A stretch of DNA of 64,000 nt. Source: Mojavia pulchra JT2-VF2. Its GTDB lineage: Bacteria; Cyanobacteriota; Cyanobacteriia; Cyanobacteriales; Nostocaceae. The DNA lies in the NCBI GenBank assembly GCA_019359325.1, contig JAHHHN010000001.1, forward strand, positions 620,001 through 684,000, read 5' to 3'. The position numbers and the translations under genes are program-made. This document shows positions 6,941 to 16,101 of this stretch, piece by piece; position 1 is the first letter of the stretch; the number at the start of each line of letters is the position of its first letter. The notes below the pieces were generated by a model. It saw nothing but the letters and a program-made list of their open reading frames with translations, had not been told where the DNA came from and did not search any database.

Positions 6941-9688
6941 TTAACCACCACGCAGCGAAGCAACTAATTGACGCGCAAATTCAGAAATAGCTTCATATTT
7001 ATCGCGGTAATGACGCATCACTTCTTGACGAGCCGATTGTTCATTGGGGTTATTAGCTACTACTGCTAATTGTTCATAACCGGGATAGTAGCGGCAGAAA
7101 GTATAAATGCCGTTATCATCTAACAGCCATTGGCTATAAATTCCTTCTTTGCGCGGAAAAAAGCTTTCTGTGGCATTACGCGCAATAATTTCTTTGGGAT
7201 ACTTCAAGATATTGACAAAACTATCGACTGCAACTGGCTGAATCCGACCGATTAATCTTGTGCTTAAGTTTTGCAGTATTTTCGATGCAGCTTTGGATTT
7301 GGCGATCGTGTCGGGGTCTTGTGCAGATAAAATGACTCTAATACCAGCTTTAGCACCGTTAGCACAAATTCTGCCGACTAAATCTGCAATCTGGTCGAAT
7401 TCAAATAAAATTGGTGCTTCGTCGATAAAGAATATCGAAGCCGGACTACTCAATGCACGACGCAGTGCTGCTGAGTAAGCACTCAAAGATAACACTGCTG
7501 CATCTTCACTATCAGATAGGTTTCTCAATGCAAATACTAAAAGTTGTGCATCAGTGCGAAAACTTGATGGTGCAGAAATCGCTTGTCCCACACGGCTAGA
7601 AAGCCAAAAACGTAAGCGCAGTTGAATTTGACTCAGTGCATCCTCAACTCTGCCACTAATAGAATCTAATTGCAGGTATTCTGGTGAGCAGAAATAGAGA
7701 AAATCTCTTAAAGTTGGGGTTTGCTGCCAAGCTTGACTACCAAAACCTTCTGCGATCGCCTGTTGATATCGCTGTTTGATACTTGCATCTGCAAAAAACG
7801 CTTCTAAAGCTAAGTTCAGCAGGGAACGTACTGTTTGCGATAATAGCTGGTTTTGGCTGGATGTGCCTAAAACCATTGTGATTAGGGCTGATTCGAGGAA
7901 GGCGGTATAATCGAGCAGGCGATCGCGCTGTTCTTCTGAACTGAGAAAACGTAAGTCTGGCTGCTCAAATAAGTTATTTGATTGTTTAGAAATATCAAAA
8001 TAGGCTCCATTTTCCCCCATGAACTCGGTGTAGTCGGTGAAGGTAGATGTGCCATCGGGTTTGGGAAAGTCTAATGCTACTACAGGAATATTATGCGCCA
8101 AAGCTTGAGTTAAAATTCCTGACACTAATACTGACTTCCCAGCACGAGTTGTGGCAAACAGGGCTAAATTTTTGTGTTGGGTAAACAAATCCAAATGTAC
8201 AGGTGTTCCGCCTTCGGCTGCGATTAACTCAAAACCTTGGCGATCGCCAGTTCTGGTTAACACTAAAGGCATTAATCCGGGAACTTCGCTGGTTAAATAC
8301 AACTGACGCCGATTAAACGGTTTTACCAACAAACCTTCCCAGACTATCGGTAGCGATTGCAGCCAAATTTTCCAGGCATATTCTGTTTCTCTAATTACCT
8401 TTGCTGGACGTTGAAAACAGTTTTCAATATACCTTGTGGCTTCATCTAATTGCTCAACAGTCTGACGATGCACAAAAATCGCTATACCTGTATAAATAGG
8501 TACTGCTCCTTCATACAATTGTTCTTGCGCTGCTACTGATTTCTTTAACTTTAGCTGCGCATTGACATCAATTGTTTTGCTCTTTTCTTGCGCCATCATC
8601 GCTGTCATGTTTGACTGCTTAAGTACCCTTTGCAATGTATTTTTTACTAATGCTGGGTTAGCCGCAGTTAACTGACAGAATATCTCTGTGTCTACTACTG
8701 TTTCACGAGACAGTAGTTCCCATAAATAACGCAATTGAGACGATTTATTTTGCCATCCTCCGGGTTTTTCCAGAAATGTCATTGCGCCGATATAGCGATT
8801 GTTAACATTCACCCAGCGGCGATCTGCACAAGGTACACCAGACTCCATCAGTAACGTTGTACTGTGAATGTTATCTACTAGGAGTTTAGTACTAGCTAAG
8901 TCTGAATAAACTTGTTCATGCAGCCCATTTTCATCCAAAGTCAGTAATTGGGGAATTTCTATGGGCAGTGTATCATTAAATCTTCTCCAGATTTCTCCCC
9001 AGAGTTGCTCAGCTGTTAAAGGCTTAATATCTAAGCCCATCTTATTCGATAAGAGTTGTTCCCAGCGACTAAATCCTTGTTTATAAGCATTTGTAATCAG
9101 GGTTTCTAGGCGCTGGTTCTCTGCGTCAGCAATTTCACCTTTGAACTTTAACCACCATACTTCAGATTTTGCTAATAGCTTCTCGATCAAGTCATCTGTA
9201 CCAGCAGCACTTGGCTCAACAGTGTAAGTGACGTAGATTTTAAGAAATTTTGGTTTACGAATGCCAGAATTTGTGAGTTCTTTGGCTCTGGCTCTTTCTG
9301 CCATCAATAAATATTGTATATCTCGTGATGGCGTTCTTTTTCCTAAGGTTGCTAGTTCTTTTTGCCGCTCTGTGTCTGAGATAAAAGACCCCAAGTGCAA
9401 TGTCATTTTTTCGCCACCGGGGATGTCTTTTAACCCTGCTTCAATGTTATTAAATATAGTTTCAATCTCTTCGGCTCTTAAGGTAGTATGAATACCCCGG
9501 CACTCAAAACCGAAAACAAAGCAAAATTTATCTTTTTGTCCTCCTTTAGTTAATATATAAGCGCCGATGTCACGTCTATTGAGGGCAACACGCAACATGG
9601 TTGCCAGGTGTAAACTATCTTCAAAAGGCGTTAATCGACTTACGTTTCCGGCGATGCCGATGCTTTGTTTTCCGATTTTTTGCTTCAT
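6941..9688 (-). CDS. VirB4-type T4SS ATPase
   Basis: A 915-aa protein with an N-terminal domain of about 490 residues and a C-terminal RecA-like ATPase. The P-loop reads ATTRAGKSVLVSG (about residues 510-522) and Walker B is SIFFIDEAP (about 750-758). Between them lies VVALDFPKPDGTSTFTDY, the sort of strand-loop seen in VirB4/TraC and TraG family proteins. Length is close to that of VirB4/TraC (about 800-880). VirB4 is the only universally conserved T4SS ATPase and energises pilus assembly and transport. The final segment (NDNGIYTFCRYYP..., then NEQSARQEV) is conserved-looking. The start (MKQKIGKQ) overlaps the end of the VirB3-like gene by 68 bases. No second secretion ATPase is found nearby. 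Confidence 0.85.
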   Translation of the reverse strand: MKQKIGKQSIGIAGNVSRLTPFEDSLHLATMLRVALNRRDIGAYILTKGGQKDKFCFVFGFECRGIHTTLRAEEIETIFNNIEAGLKDIPGGEKMTLHLGSFISDTERQKELATLGKRTPSRDIQYLLMAERARAKELTNSGIRKPKFLKIYVTYTVEPSAAGTDDLIEKLLAKSEVWWLKFKGEIADAENQRLETLITNAYKQGFSRWEQLLSNKMGLDIKPLTAEQLWGEIWRRFNDTLPIEIPQLLTLDENGLHEQVYSDLASTKLLVDNIHSTTLLMESGVPCADRRWVNVNNRYIGAMTFLEKPGGWQNKSSQLRYLWELLSRETVVDTEIFCQLTAANPALVKNTLQRVLKQSNMTAMMAQEKSKTIDVNAQLKLKKSVAAQEQLYEGAVPIYTGIAIFVHRQTVEQLDEATRYIENCFQRPAKVIRETEYAWKIWLQSLPIVWEGLLVKPFNRRQLYLTSEVPGLMPLVLTRTGDRQGFELIAAEGGTPVHLDLFTQHKNLALFATTRAGKSVLVSGILTQALAHNIPVVALDFPKPDGTSTFTDYTEFMGENGAYFDISKQSNNLFEQPDLRFLSSEEQRDRLLDYTAFLESALITMVLGTSSQNQLLSQTVRSLLNLALEAFFADASIKQRYQQAIAEGFGSQAWQQTPTLRDFLYFCSPEYLQLDSISGRVEDALSQIQLRLRFWLSSRVGQAISAPSSFRTDAQLLVFALRNLSDSEDAAVLSLSAYSAALRRALSSPASIFFIDEAPILFEFDQIADLVGRICANGAKAGIRVILSAQDPDTIAKSKAASKILQNLSTRLIGRIQPVAVDSFVNILKYPKEIIARNATESFFPRKEGIYSQWLLDDNGIYTFCRYYPGYEQLAVVANNPNEQSARQEVMRHYRDKYEAISEFARQLVASLRGG

Positions 9689-10013
9689 GATTCACTTCTA
9701 ACAAGCTTTGATAACGAGCAAAGCCTCTTGTCCAAGCGGGAACACCAATAAATTTGCTTAAAAAGCTCCAACTCCTACCACCAGTTAATATCCACCATGT
9801 CGCCATCCCCCATCCAGCAAGTAGTATTGTCCACAACCATTTTTTAAATTCGTCTTGAAATAGTCCACCAAAAATTCCATTGATTATAAAGTAGGCAGTT
9901 AGAGCAATCACTGTCCAAGGAAATATTTGATCTGCTGGTAGGGGGCCTAATGATGGTTGACTTCCTAGTATTTGATTTACTGGACGGAATTCTTGCTCTT
10001 GCTCTTGAGGCAT
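9621..10013 (-). CDS. VirB3-like small membrane protein
   Basis: A 130-aa protein with two close hydrophobic segments (about residues 30-50, FPWTVIALTAYFIINGIFGG, and 58-78, WLWTILLAGWGMATWWIL) followed by a very basic C-terminal tail (RKTKHRHRRKRK). Two adjacent helices and a position just upstream of virB4 are the hallmarks of VirB3/TraL. The family is usually about 100 residues, so this one has extra charged tails. Its 3' end overlaps virB4 by 68 bases in another frame, indicating translational coupling. ATG is at 10011-10013. Confidence 0.6.
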   Translation of the reverse strand: MPQEQEQEFRPVNQILGSQPSLGPLPADQIFPWTVIALTAYFIINGIFGGLFQDEFKKWLWTILLAGWGMATWWILTGGRSWSFLSKFIGVPAWTRGFARYQSLLEVNHEAKNRKTKHRHRRKRKSINAF

Positions 10014-10054
10014 AACGCTTTGCTTGCTTTTTCTGATGTATTTCTCAAGATCAA

Positions 10055-10804
10055 CTATTTGCTGGTATCACCAATTACAAATCCTGTAAGTACATCCGCA
10101 ATTGTGACTGCTACAACTACTAATAAAGGTGTTCTGGCTATATTTTGCCAATCTTCATCTTTACGCACTGCGTTGACTACTCCTATTAAGGCAACTGCTA
10201 TGTACAGTAAGTAAAGTGCCCGTAGTACATTAAATACTAATCCTACTGCTGCTTGGGTGCCGCTATTTGTGCTTGCTCCTTGTGTTAGGGTATTTTGAAA
10301 AAAGTCTTCGGCTTTCTTAAAAAATTGCGCTTGTGCTGGTAGGGCGAAGTAATCTAGCCAAAATACACTTAACAGCAATAATGCTGCTATTGCTTGTATG
10401 GCGATCGCCCATCGCTTTGATATCTTTAAGTTGTCTCCTATCTTGTGCGTTATTATTGCTATCCAACTTCCTACCAGTAAGCACATTACTAGTATCGGAC
10501 TTTTTAGGCTGATTGCACTCAATAACACTCCACAAGCTAGTAAAAACGGCACTGATTCTGCTAGAAGTCGCCAGCAGTATTTAATTGTTCTTCCAAATTG
10601 ATAAAATCCTGTTACTAGGCTGCCAGTTAAAGTTGTGAAAACATTTCTCTGATGAAATTCGTGCCTAAGCATTTGTTTGTATAGATGCGATTTGCAATCG
10701 CTAGGTATTTTTTGCTTGATCCACATATTTGTAAAACCTTCCACCTCCAAATAACGATGAATTTGGTGTGAATGAGAAAATTCTTTGCTGCTACAAACTA
10801 CCAC
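10055..10804 (-). CDS. VirB2/TrbC-like pilin with N-terminal extension
   Basis: The C-terminal 120 residues look like a VirB2/TrbC pilin precursor: a hydrophobic stretch ending in a signal-peptidase-like site (FWLDYFALPAQAQFF), a short hydrophilic stretch (KKAEDFFQNTLTQGASTNSG), then two hydrophobic helices (GLVFNVLRALYLLYIAVALIG and TPLLVVVAVTIADVLTGFVIG) joined by a short basic loop. Unlike ordinary pilins it has about 130 more N-terminal residues with two further hydrophobic segments (VPFLLACGVLLSAIS, PILVMCLLVGSWIAII). The frame opens with GTG at 10802-10804. Internal ATGs at residues 27 (10724-10726) and 45 (10670-10672) are alternatives, so the N-terminus is uncertain. It is the first gene of the T4SS-like cluster. 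Confidence 0.6.
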   Translation of the reverse strand: MVVCSSKEFSHSHQIHRYLEVEGFTNMWIKQKIPSDCKSHLYKQMLRHEFHQRNVFTTLTGSLVTGFYQFGRTIKYCWRLLAESVPFLLACGVLLSAISLKSPILVMCLLVGSWIAIITHKIGDNLKISKRWAIAIQAIAALLLLSVFWLDYFALPAQAQFFKKAEDFFQNTLTQGASTNSGTQAAVGLVFNVLRALYLLYIAVALIGVVNAVRKDEDWQNIARTPLLVVVAVTIADVLTGFVIGDTSK

Positions 10805-11190
10805 ATAAATTTATTTGGTCAATAAGAAATTTGACTTTAATCAGTGGTGAATTCACGGTAGTAAATGCAAACTCTACATCTCAGGATAGTTCGTAATGGA
10901 ACTGGAAATTATTAACCTTCCCGTACCCTGGAATTTTTGATCTAGCTTAGTGTAATACCTGATCTTCACAATTTAAATAAGCAAAGATACCTATTTACAA
11001 ATCAGTCTGTATCATATCATGCGTTTTATATTCGTTAATAATTAGGCTGAAAACTCCTAAAAATCCGTCCGTGACGAGATGTCATCTATCGTAAGGCTTA
11101 AATCCATAGGGGAAAAATTTACTGTACTTAATTCTAAAGTTTGCTATTTATGAAGTTTATCTTTATATTTGGAAAAAGTAAAAATTAAAC
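10805..11190. other. Divergent promoter region between T4SS-like cluster and rsmH
   Basis: 386 bases, AT-rich, without a reading frame of note. Because the VirB2-like gene is read leftward and rsmH rightward, both promoters should be here. I could not identify a convincing -10/-35 pair or a known operator by eye. Confidence 0.5.
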
Positions 11191-12126
11191 ATGGAATCAG
11201 ATTCACAAATACCGCTAGATCCAAAAGAACAGACGTTCTCGCACATTCCCGTATTGAGTCGGGAGGTAATTGAGGGTTTGATGATACGCCCTGGTGGGCG
11301 TTATTTAGATGTAACAGTAGGTGGTGGTGGTCACAGTCGCCTGATTCTAGAAGCTGCTTTGGATGTGCAAGTCACGGCAATTGACCAAGATGAGGATGCT
11401 TTAGCAGCGGCGCAGAAGTACTTAGCTGAGTATGGTGGGAGCATTAACGAAGCAGTAGCATCAGCGCCTGGAAAGGAGGCTCGCGTACAATTTATCCTCA
11501 GCAACTTTGCTACTTATGAGTTTCCATCTGAAACTTTTGATGGAATTATCGCTGATTTAGGGGTTAGCTCTTACCATTTGGATACGCCCGATCGCGGTTT
11601 TAGTTTTCGCCACGCTGCAAGTTTAGATATGCGAATGGATCGGCGACAATCATTAACTGCTGCTGAGGTGATTAATAGCTGGGATGAAGCTGAATTAGCA
11701 GATATCTTCTTTAAATATGGTGAAGAGCGATTATCACGACGCATTGCTAGACGCATTGTCGAAAAACGTCCGCTGCATACGACTGTTGATCTGGCGGAGG
11801 CGATCGCTTCTTCTGTTCCTCCTAAATATCGTCATGGGAGAATTCACCCAGCTACCCGTGTTTTTCAAGCACTACGAATTGTAGTCAATGACGAGTTAAA
11901 AGCATTAGAAACCTTACTAGATAAAGCACCGAAGGCGCTTGTCCCTGGTGGCAGAATCGCTATTATTAGTTTTCACAGTCTAGAAGACCGCCTGGTAAAG
12001 CATAGTTTAAGAAATTCCCCTTTGTTGCAGGTTGTGACTAAAAAACCAATTATTGCCCAAGAAGAGGAAATTGCTCGCAATCCGCGATCGCGTTCAGCCA
12101 AACTCAGAATCGCTCAACGCTCCTGA
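11191..12126 (+). CDS. rsmH: 16S rRNA (cytosine1402-N4)-methyltransferase
   Basis: A 311-aa protein of the RsmH (MraW) family, which methylates N4 of C1402 in the decoding centre of 16S rRNA using S-adenosylmethionine. The sequence shows the N-terminal HIPVLSREV, the SAM-binding loop [11 protein letters not shown] (about residues 39-49), the [18 protein letters not shown] signature, LDMRMD, and near the C-terminus [12 protein letters not shown] and the basic tail [10 protein letters not shown]. Length is normal. It stands alone on the plus strand, not in a dcw cluster, as is usual in cyanobacteria. Confidence 0.97.
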   Translation: MESDSQIPLDPKEQTFSHIPVLSREVIEGLMIRPGGRYLDVTVGGGGHSRLILEAALDVQVTAIDQDEDALAAAQKYLAEYGGSINEAVASAPGKEARVQFILSNFATYEFPSETFDGIIADLGVSSYHLDTPDRGFSFRHAASLDMRMDRRQSLTAAEVINSWDEAELADIFFKYGEERLSRRIARRIVEKRPLHTTVDLAEAIASSVPPKYRHGRIHPATRVFQALRIVVNDELKALETLLDKAPKALVPGGRIAIISFHSLEDRLVKHSLRNSPLLQVVTKKPIIAQEEEIARNPRSRSAKLRIAQRS

Positions 12127-12251
12127 AACAATAAATCCCTTCTAGCTTGAAAGAGCTGGGGAAGCTGGGGAAGAAAAACATTTTCATACATGGCTATGAA
12201 TCTTGTTTCATTGGGACTGCTTTCTGCCCTCTGCCTTTGTTAATAAAAGAA

Positions 12252-13721
12252 TCAATCCTCAAACTTGGCTTGTCTAGGCAATTCGATGTAGAAAGTAGAA
12301 CCTTGACCAAGCTTACTATTGACACTAATAGTGCCTTGCATAATTTGCACTAATGATTTGGTAATTGCTAGCCCCAAACCCATACCGCCATACTTGCGAG
12401 TATTACTCTGATCGACTTGCCGTAATTGCTCAAATATAGATTCTAGGTCAGACTCAGCAATACCTATGCCCGTGTCTTGAACGGCGATCGCTATTCTGTC
12501 GCTAGAAACTTCCCACACTTTAACTTCTACGCTACCAGTTTCTGTAAATTTAATAGCGTTTAACAACAGCTTGGCTAAAACCTGTTTGAGGCGGGCGCGA
12601 TCGTTCACTATTAAAGGATGCGTCAGATTGATGTCTAGTTGCAAATTTAATAACTTGTCTTCTGCTAGGGAACGATGTTCAGCTACGGTTGTCAAGACCA
12701 AAGTAGTTAAGTTAAATTCTTCGACTTGAAATGATAGACGGCCGGCTTCGACCTTAGCAAAGTAAAGCATATCTTCAATAATGTCCAGTAAGTGATTGCC
12801 ATTATTAAGGATGCGTTGCACCATCTCTACTTGAGGCTCAGATAAGCTGGAGTTACGTTGGCGCAACAATACTTGTGATAAGCCCAAAATCACGTTGAGA
12901 GGAGTACGGAGTTCATGGGATGTGGTAGCTAAAAATTGAGATTTTAAATTTGCTGCTTCTAAAAGTTGCAGATTCTGTAGCTGAATTTGGTGCCGGGTTT
13001 TTTCGAGTTCGCGGTTTTGTTCTAAAAGAATTTCATTTTGTTTGGCTAGGCGTTCTTCCCTCTCTTCCAAGGTTTTGAGCATTTTGGCGTTATTGATGGC
13101 GATCGCTGCTACCTCACCAATTGCATCCAAAAGTTGCTGAGAAGCAGTATTAAAGGCATAAGGATTTTCCCAGTTACCAATTGCCAATACTCCCAATCGT
13201 CCTGCTTGTGCTGACTCTATAGCTACGACATACATTGATGCGGGTGTGAAAGCACAGCAGCATGGAACTGAGGCAAACGCAGATGTAGAGAAGTTCTCAT
13301 CAACACACTCGATTTTTTGAAACATCTGCGAAACACCTGTGGCAAATACCTGGGCTAGTAAACCTGACTTGGTATTAAGAGGTTCATGAGAGAATATATA
13401 TTCATCTTTCCTACCCCAGAAGACATCTTCGTCTGCCAAAGTGTCATTCAGCTTAAGAAAAGACAATTTTTCTACACCTATTCCCACGGCTGTGCTTAAC
13501 TCTAAATATTGAGTTTGAGGATTATATAACGCTATTAGACAAAGTTGAGCGCTATCAACAGCATTACAAACTTCCTTTACTATTACTTCTAATAGATCGG
13601 GTAAATGGGTAAGTCGCTGATTCGTGAGGTTAGTTAGTAGTTGGAATATCTTTAGTTGTTGAGGCAGTTGAGGGGCGATTGATTCTTTCCCCATATTAGT
13701 GTGCTGTCCAGTTAAAATCAT
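12252..13721 (-). CDS. GAF-domain sensor histidine kinase
   Basis: A 489-aa soluble kinase. A GAF sensor domain covers about residues 38-214 and contains a striking CCC triplet (VPCCCAF, about 154-156) that could bind a metal or tetrapyrrole; that is a guess. A coiled coil (about 215-258, rich in E/Q/L) follows. HisKA has phospho-acceptor His269 in ATTSHELRTPLNVI, and HATPase_c has DTGIGIAESD and MGLGLAITKSLV. It has no receiver domain and no membrane helix. No partner regulator is directly adjacent. The nearest is the single-domain response regulator 1.8 kb upstream on the same strand. ATG at 13719-13721, with AGG five bases before it. Confidence 0.92.
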   Translation of the reverse strand: MILTGQHTNMGKESIAPQLPQQLKIFQLLTNLTNQRLTHLPDLLEVIVKEVCNAVDSAQLCLIALYNPQTQYLELSTAVGIGVEKLSFLKLNDTLADEDVFWGRKDEYIFSHEPLNTKSGLLAQVFATGVSQMFQKIECVDENFSTSAFASVPCCCAFTPASMYVVAIESAQAGRLGVLAIGNWENPYAFNTASQQLLDAIGEVAAIAINNAKMLKTLEEREERLAKQNEILLEQNRELEKTRHQIQLQNLQLLEAANLKSQFLATTSHELRTPLNVILGLSQVLLRQRNSSLSEPQVEMVQRILNNGNHLLDIIEDMLYFAKVEAGRLSFQVEEFNLTTLVLTTVAEHRSLAEDKLLNLQLDINLTHPLIVNDRARLKQVLAKLLLNAIKFTETGSVEVKVWEVSSDRIAIAVQDTGIGIAESDLESIFEQLRQVDQSNTRKYGGMGLGLAITKSLVQIMQGTISVNSKLGQGSTFYIELPRQAKFED

Positions 13722-15312
13722 GATTGCCTGAAGGCTATTAGCTCCTATAACTGTTGTGTACTACTCTCCATCAGAGATATTCAAAAAACTTCTCCAAAAC
13801 TGTTTTCTCTTGCAGGCAAGCTTCATTTACTTTTGGGATAGTTTTGAGAATATCTGCTCTGCGGGTACACAACAGCTTGTCCTGTGACATTGTTTTTTAC
13901 ACTCCCTGGCTTTCATAATTTAATTTGTACGCCAGCCTTCTTTGATATCCAACTAACCTCAGTTTGACTGATTTCGTTAGAGTTCACTAGTTAAGATTTT
14001 GCAAGTTTTTTCTATCTTGATGATTTATCAATTTATTGCAATAAATAGTTTTAACACCATCAGTAATTGTACCGAATTATTATTTTATTTTTTCCTACTC
14101 TTTAGATTTTATTAATCATTAAACACAATTTAAGTTAACTGATGATTTATCAACATTTGATAATCATTATTAAGAAGATTCAACTATTTTACATATATTA
14201 CTTTTATGGTTATATATCAAATATACGTGTAATAGCATCATTGATCAAACAATGATATTAATAGCTAATAATTTTTAACTTACTAATTATTTTGTCCAAA
14301 GTCTAATTATAGAATGGAGCGCAAGTAAGAAAGCAACTAAGAAAAAATGTTCTGACTTAGCCAAAAAGCTTTACTGATGAGGATTTTCAGCAGCCATTAT
14401 TTCGCAACTTGCTTGCGTAGTCGTGGTTAGATCAATATAAAAATATGAGTTAATTGTGTCACATCCGCACAAAATTTGGAATTCGTTTATTAATTTTTAT
14501 GTTAGAAAATATTGGTTATGACGATATCTCCACAAAAGCTGAGAACACAAGGACTTGAGACATTTAGCGACTCGTTAAAGGGGTGCGATCGCACTTTCTG
14601 CAAACGGAAATCAAATAAAACTTAAAGGGAGGTAACCGAAGGGCGAACTGAGTGGAAAGTGCAAGTAGCCATGCTTACATAAAAGCTTAATAGACATATC
14701 TAATTACAGGGTCTATAAAATCTATTGAGATAAAAAGGTACTAAGACTGTTGAACATCTACAAATACAAAATGTTGGTTCCTTTTCTATCACCCCGATTC
14801 AAAGGGGATTTATTTATAAAATTTAGGATGTTTTCAAGGAGATTAAACCTTCTTTATTATTAATAGTTGACATTGATAATTGTCCGGCTGCTTGTTTTCA
14901 GTTGTAGCTCGAATAATATTAATCGAATGAAGGTAGCAGGGAATTAATTCATTTTTATATCTGTTGTAATTTTTCTGAAAGTTTTAATTTTTTTACAGTA
15001 ACAATGGTAACAGAAAAACTTAATAAATTTATATAACTACAGACTCTATAAAATTTTCTGGAAGTAAGTGATAGTAAGAAAAGGACAATATCAAGCAAGG
15101 TTTTCTCCTATGAGCATCACGAGTCGTAGGAGATTTTTATTTGAAAAAATATTAAACAAGCTAACTATTGCACTGAGGGTGAGGAACTGAAAGGGCGATC
15201 GGGTTGGGGAGTTGAGGGAGTTAGGAGGTACGAGTTAGCTCATTGGTAGGGGCTTTCACAGGAGGCTTTATCGCACGAATATTAACAAAAACTTAATACG
15301 ATAAATTGCACT
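13722..15312. other. Long gene-poor region
   Basis: About 1.6 kb with no convincing coding frame on either strand, strongly AT-rich from about 13,960 to 14,320. A more GC-rich, possibly structured stretch lies at about 14,577-14,720; it opens with GGGTGCGATCGCACTTTC and contains GGGAGGTAACCGAAGGGCG. I could not match it to a named riboswitch. A good terminator hairpin at 15,104-15,138 on the plus strand implies that something is transcribed rightward from within the region, perhaps a small RNA. Confidence 0.5.
15104..15138 (+). terminator. Rho-independent terminator-like hairpin with no gene upstream
   Basis: TCTCCTA (15104-15110) pairs with TAGGAGA (15127-15133). The stem extends inward by a T-G wobble, G-C and A-T, leaving a loop of about ten bases. 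It is followed by a T-rich run (15134-15138). The nearest plus-strand gene upstream, rsmH, ends 3 kb away, so the terminator probably ends an unannotated transcript. Confidence 0.6.
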
Positions 15313-15481
15313 AATGTCTGCGAGGGAGCAGGGAAAGGGGACTCTCGGTAGGCCCCCTAGTATCAATCATCTCTTCTGCTTCAAGCAGGCTATCACAAAA
15401 GATAATGTCTGGTTCAGATAAATCAATTAAAGCATAAGCTTCTTTGATGGCATTTTCTACCTTTTTTAATTGGCATTTTAA
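15313..15481 (-). pseudogene. Decayed fragment of a Nostoc-type hypothetical protein family
   Basis: Read on the minus strand from 15481, the frame gives LKCQLKKVENAIKEAYALID then LSEPDIIFCDSLLEAEEMI before running into unrelated residues and a TAG at 15313-15315. The pattern A(V/I)K.AY..I....P.I.F.DS...A is one I recall from a multi-copy cyanobacterial protein family whose members begin with LTPEQEALIPVYREKW. No start codon or N-terminal part is present in frame, so this is a remnant. A different remnant of what looks like the same family is at 32,038-32,145. Confidence 0.5.
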
Positions 15482-15538
15482 CAATAAAAATATTCCAATG
15501 TTTAACCCTAAATTAATTATTCATTCAAGATACGTTGA

Positions 15539-15922
15539 TCAACTCCGGTCTAAAATTGTTCGCACTTGATCGATTACTACGTCAGGGTCAAAGGGCTTTT
15601 GAATCAATCCATCAATTTTTATATCAAGAGCTTTATTAATATCATCTTCATTCAAACCTGTCACCAACATAATAGGAATAAATTGAAATTCTGCCGATTC
15701 TCTTAGGCGTCGAGCAACTTCAAATCCATCCATTTTTGGCATCTGAACATCTAGTATTAGCAGGTTAGGGTGGTTAGGATCGATTTCCAATTTTTCCAAC
15801 ACTGCTGCACCCGAATCGACGATTTCAATCTGACAATCCTCTGCTTGCAAAATTGTTTGTAGAAGAAAAGTGTTATCAGCGACGTCATCACAAATTAATA
15901 TACGTTTAATAAAACCCTCCAT
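15539..15922 (-). CDS. Single-domain response regulator (CheY-like receiver)
   Basis: A 127-aa receiver domain without output domain. The acidic pocket is D12/D13 (ILICDDVADN), the phospho-acceptor is Asp58 (NLLILDVQMPKMDGFEV), the switch Thr is Thr88 (IMLVTGL) and the conserved Lys is Lys109 (LIQKPFDP). All catalytic positions are intact. Such proteins act as phosphotransfer intermediates or by protein-protein contact. The partner kinase is not defined by the context; the GAF kinase at 12.3-13.7 kb is the closest candidate. ATG at 15920-15922. Confidence 0.92.
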   Translation of the reverse strand: MEGFIKRILICDDVADNTFLLQTILQAEDCQIEIVDSGAAVLEKLEIDPNHPNLLILDVQMPKMDGFEVARRLRESAEFQFIPIMLVTGLNEDDINKALDIKIDGLIQKPFDPDVVIDQVRTILDRS

Positions 15923-16101
15923 GAGTATTATTTGAGAAAAAATAGCTTTTTCTAGCGTTACTACTATAAAAATGCCAAATTTTCTAAATATAGATACACA
16001 TACAAGCTTTAGTCTGTTCGGTATCGGATATATAAATCAAAATCTTTATAACGCCAGACTTCTAGCCCCCAGACCCCATTAGCTCAAATGATGTTACAGC
16101 T

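Noticed and set aside
984-10804. Integrated conjugative element
   Set aside because: No integrase, relaxase, coupling protein, tRNA or direct-repeat att site; the flanks are ordinary housekeeping genes.
14577-14720. Candidate riboswitch (compared by eye with c-di-GMP, c-di-AMP, cobalamin, fluoride and guanidine types)
   Set aside because: None of the consensus cores could be matched; kept only as an unassigned structured stretch.
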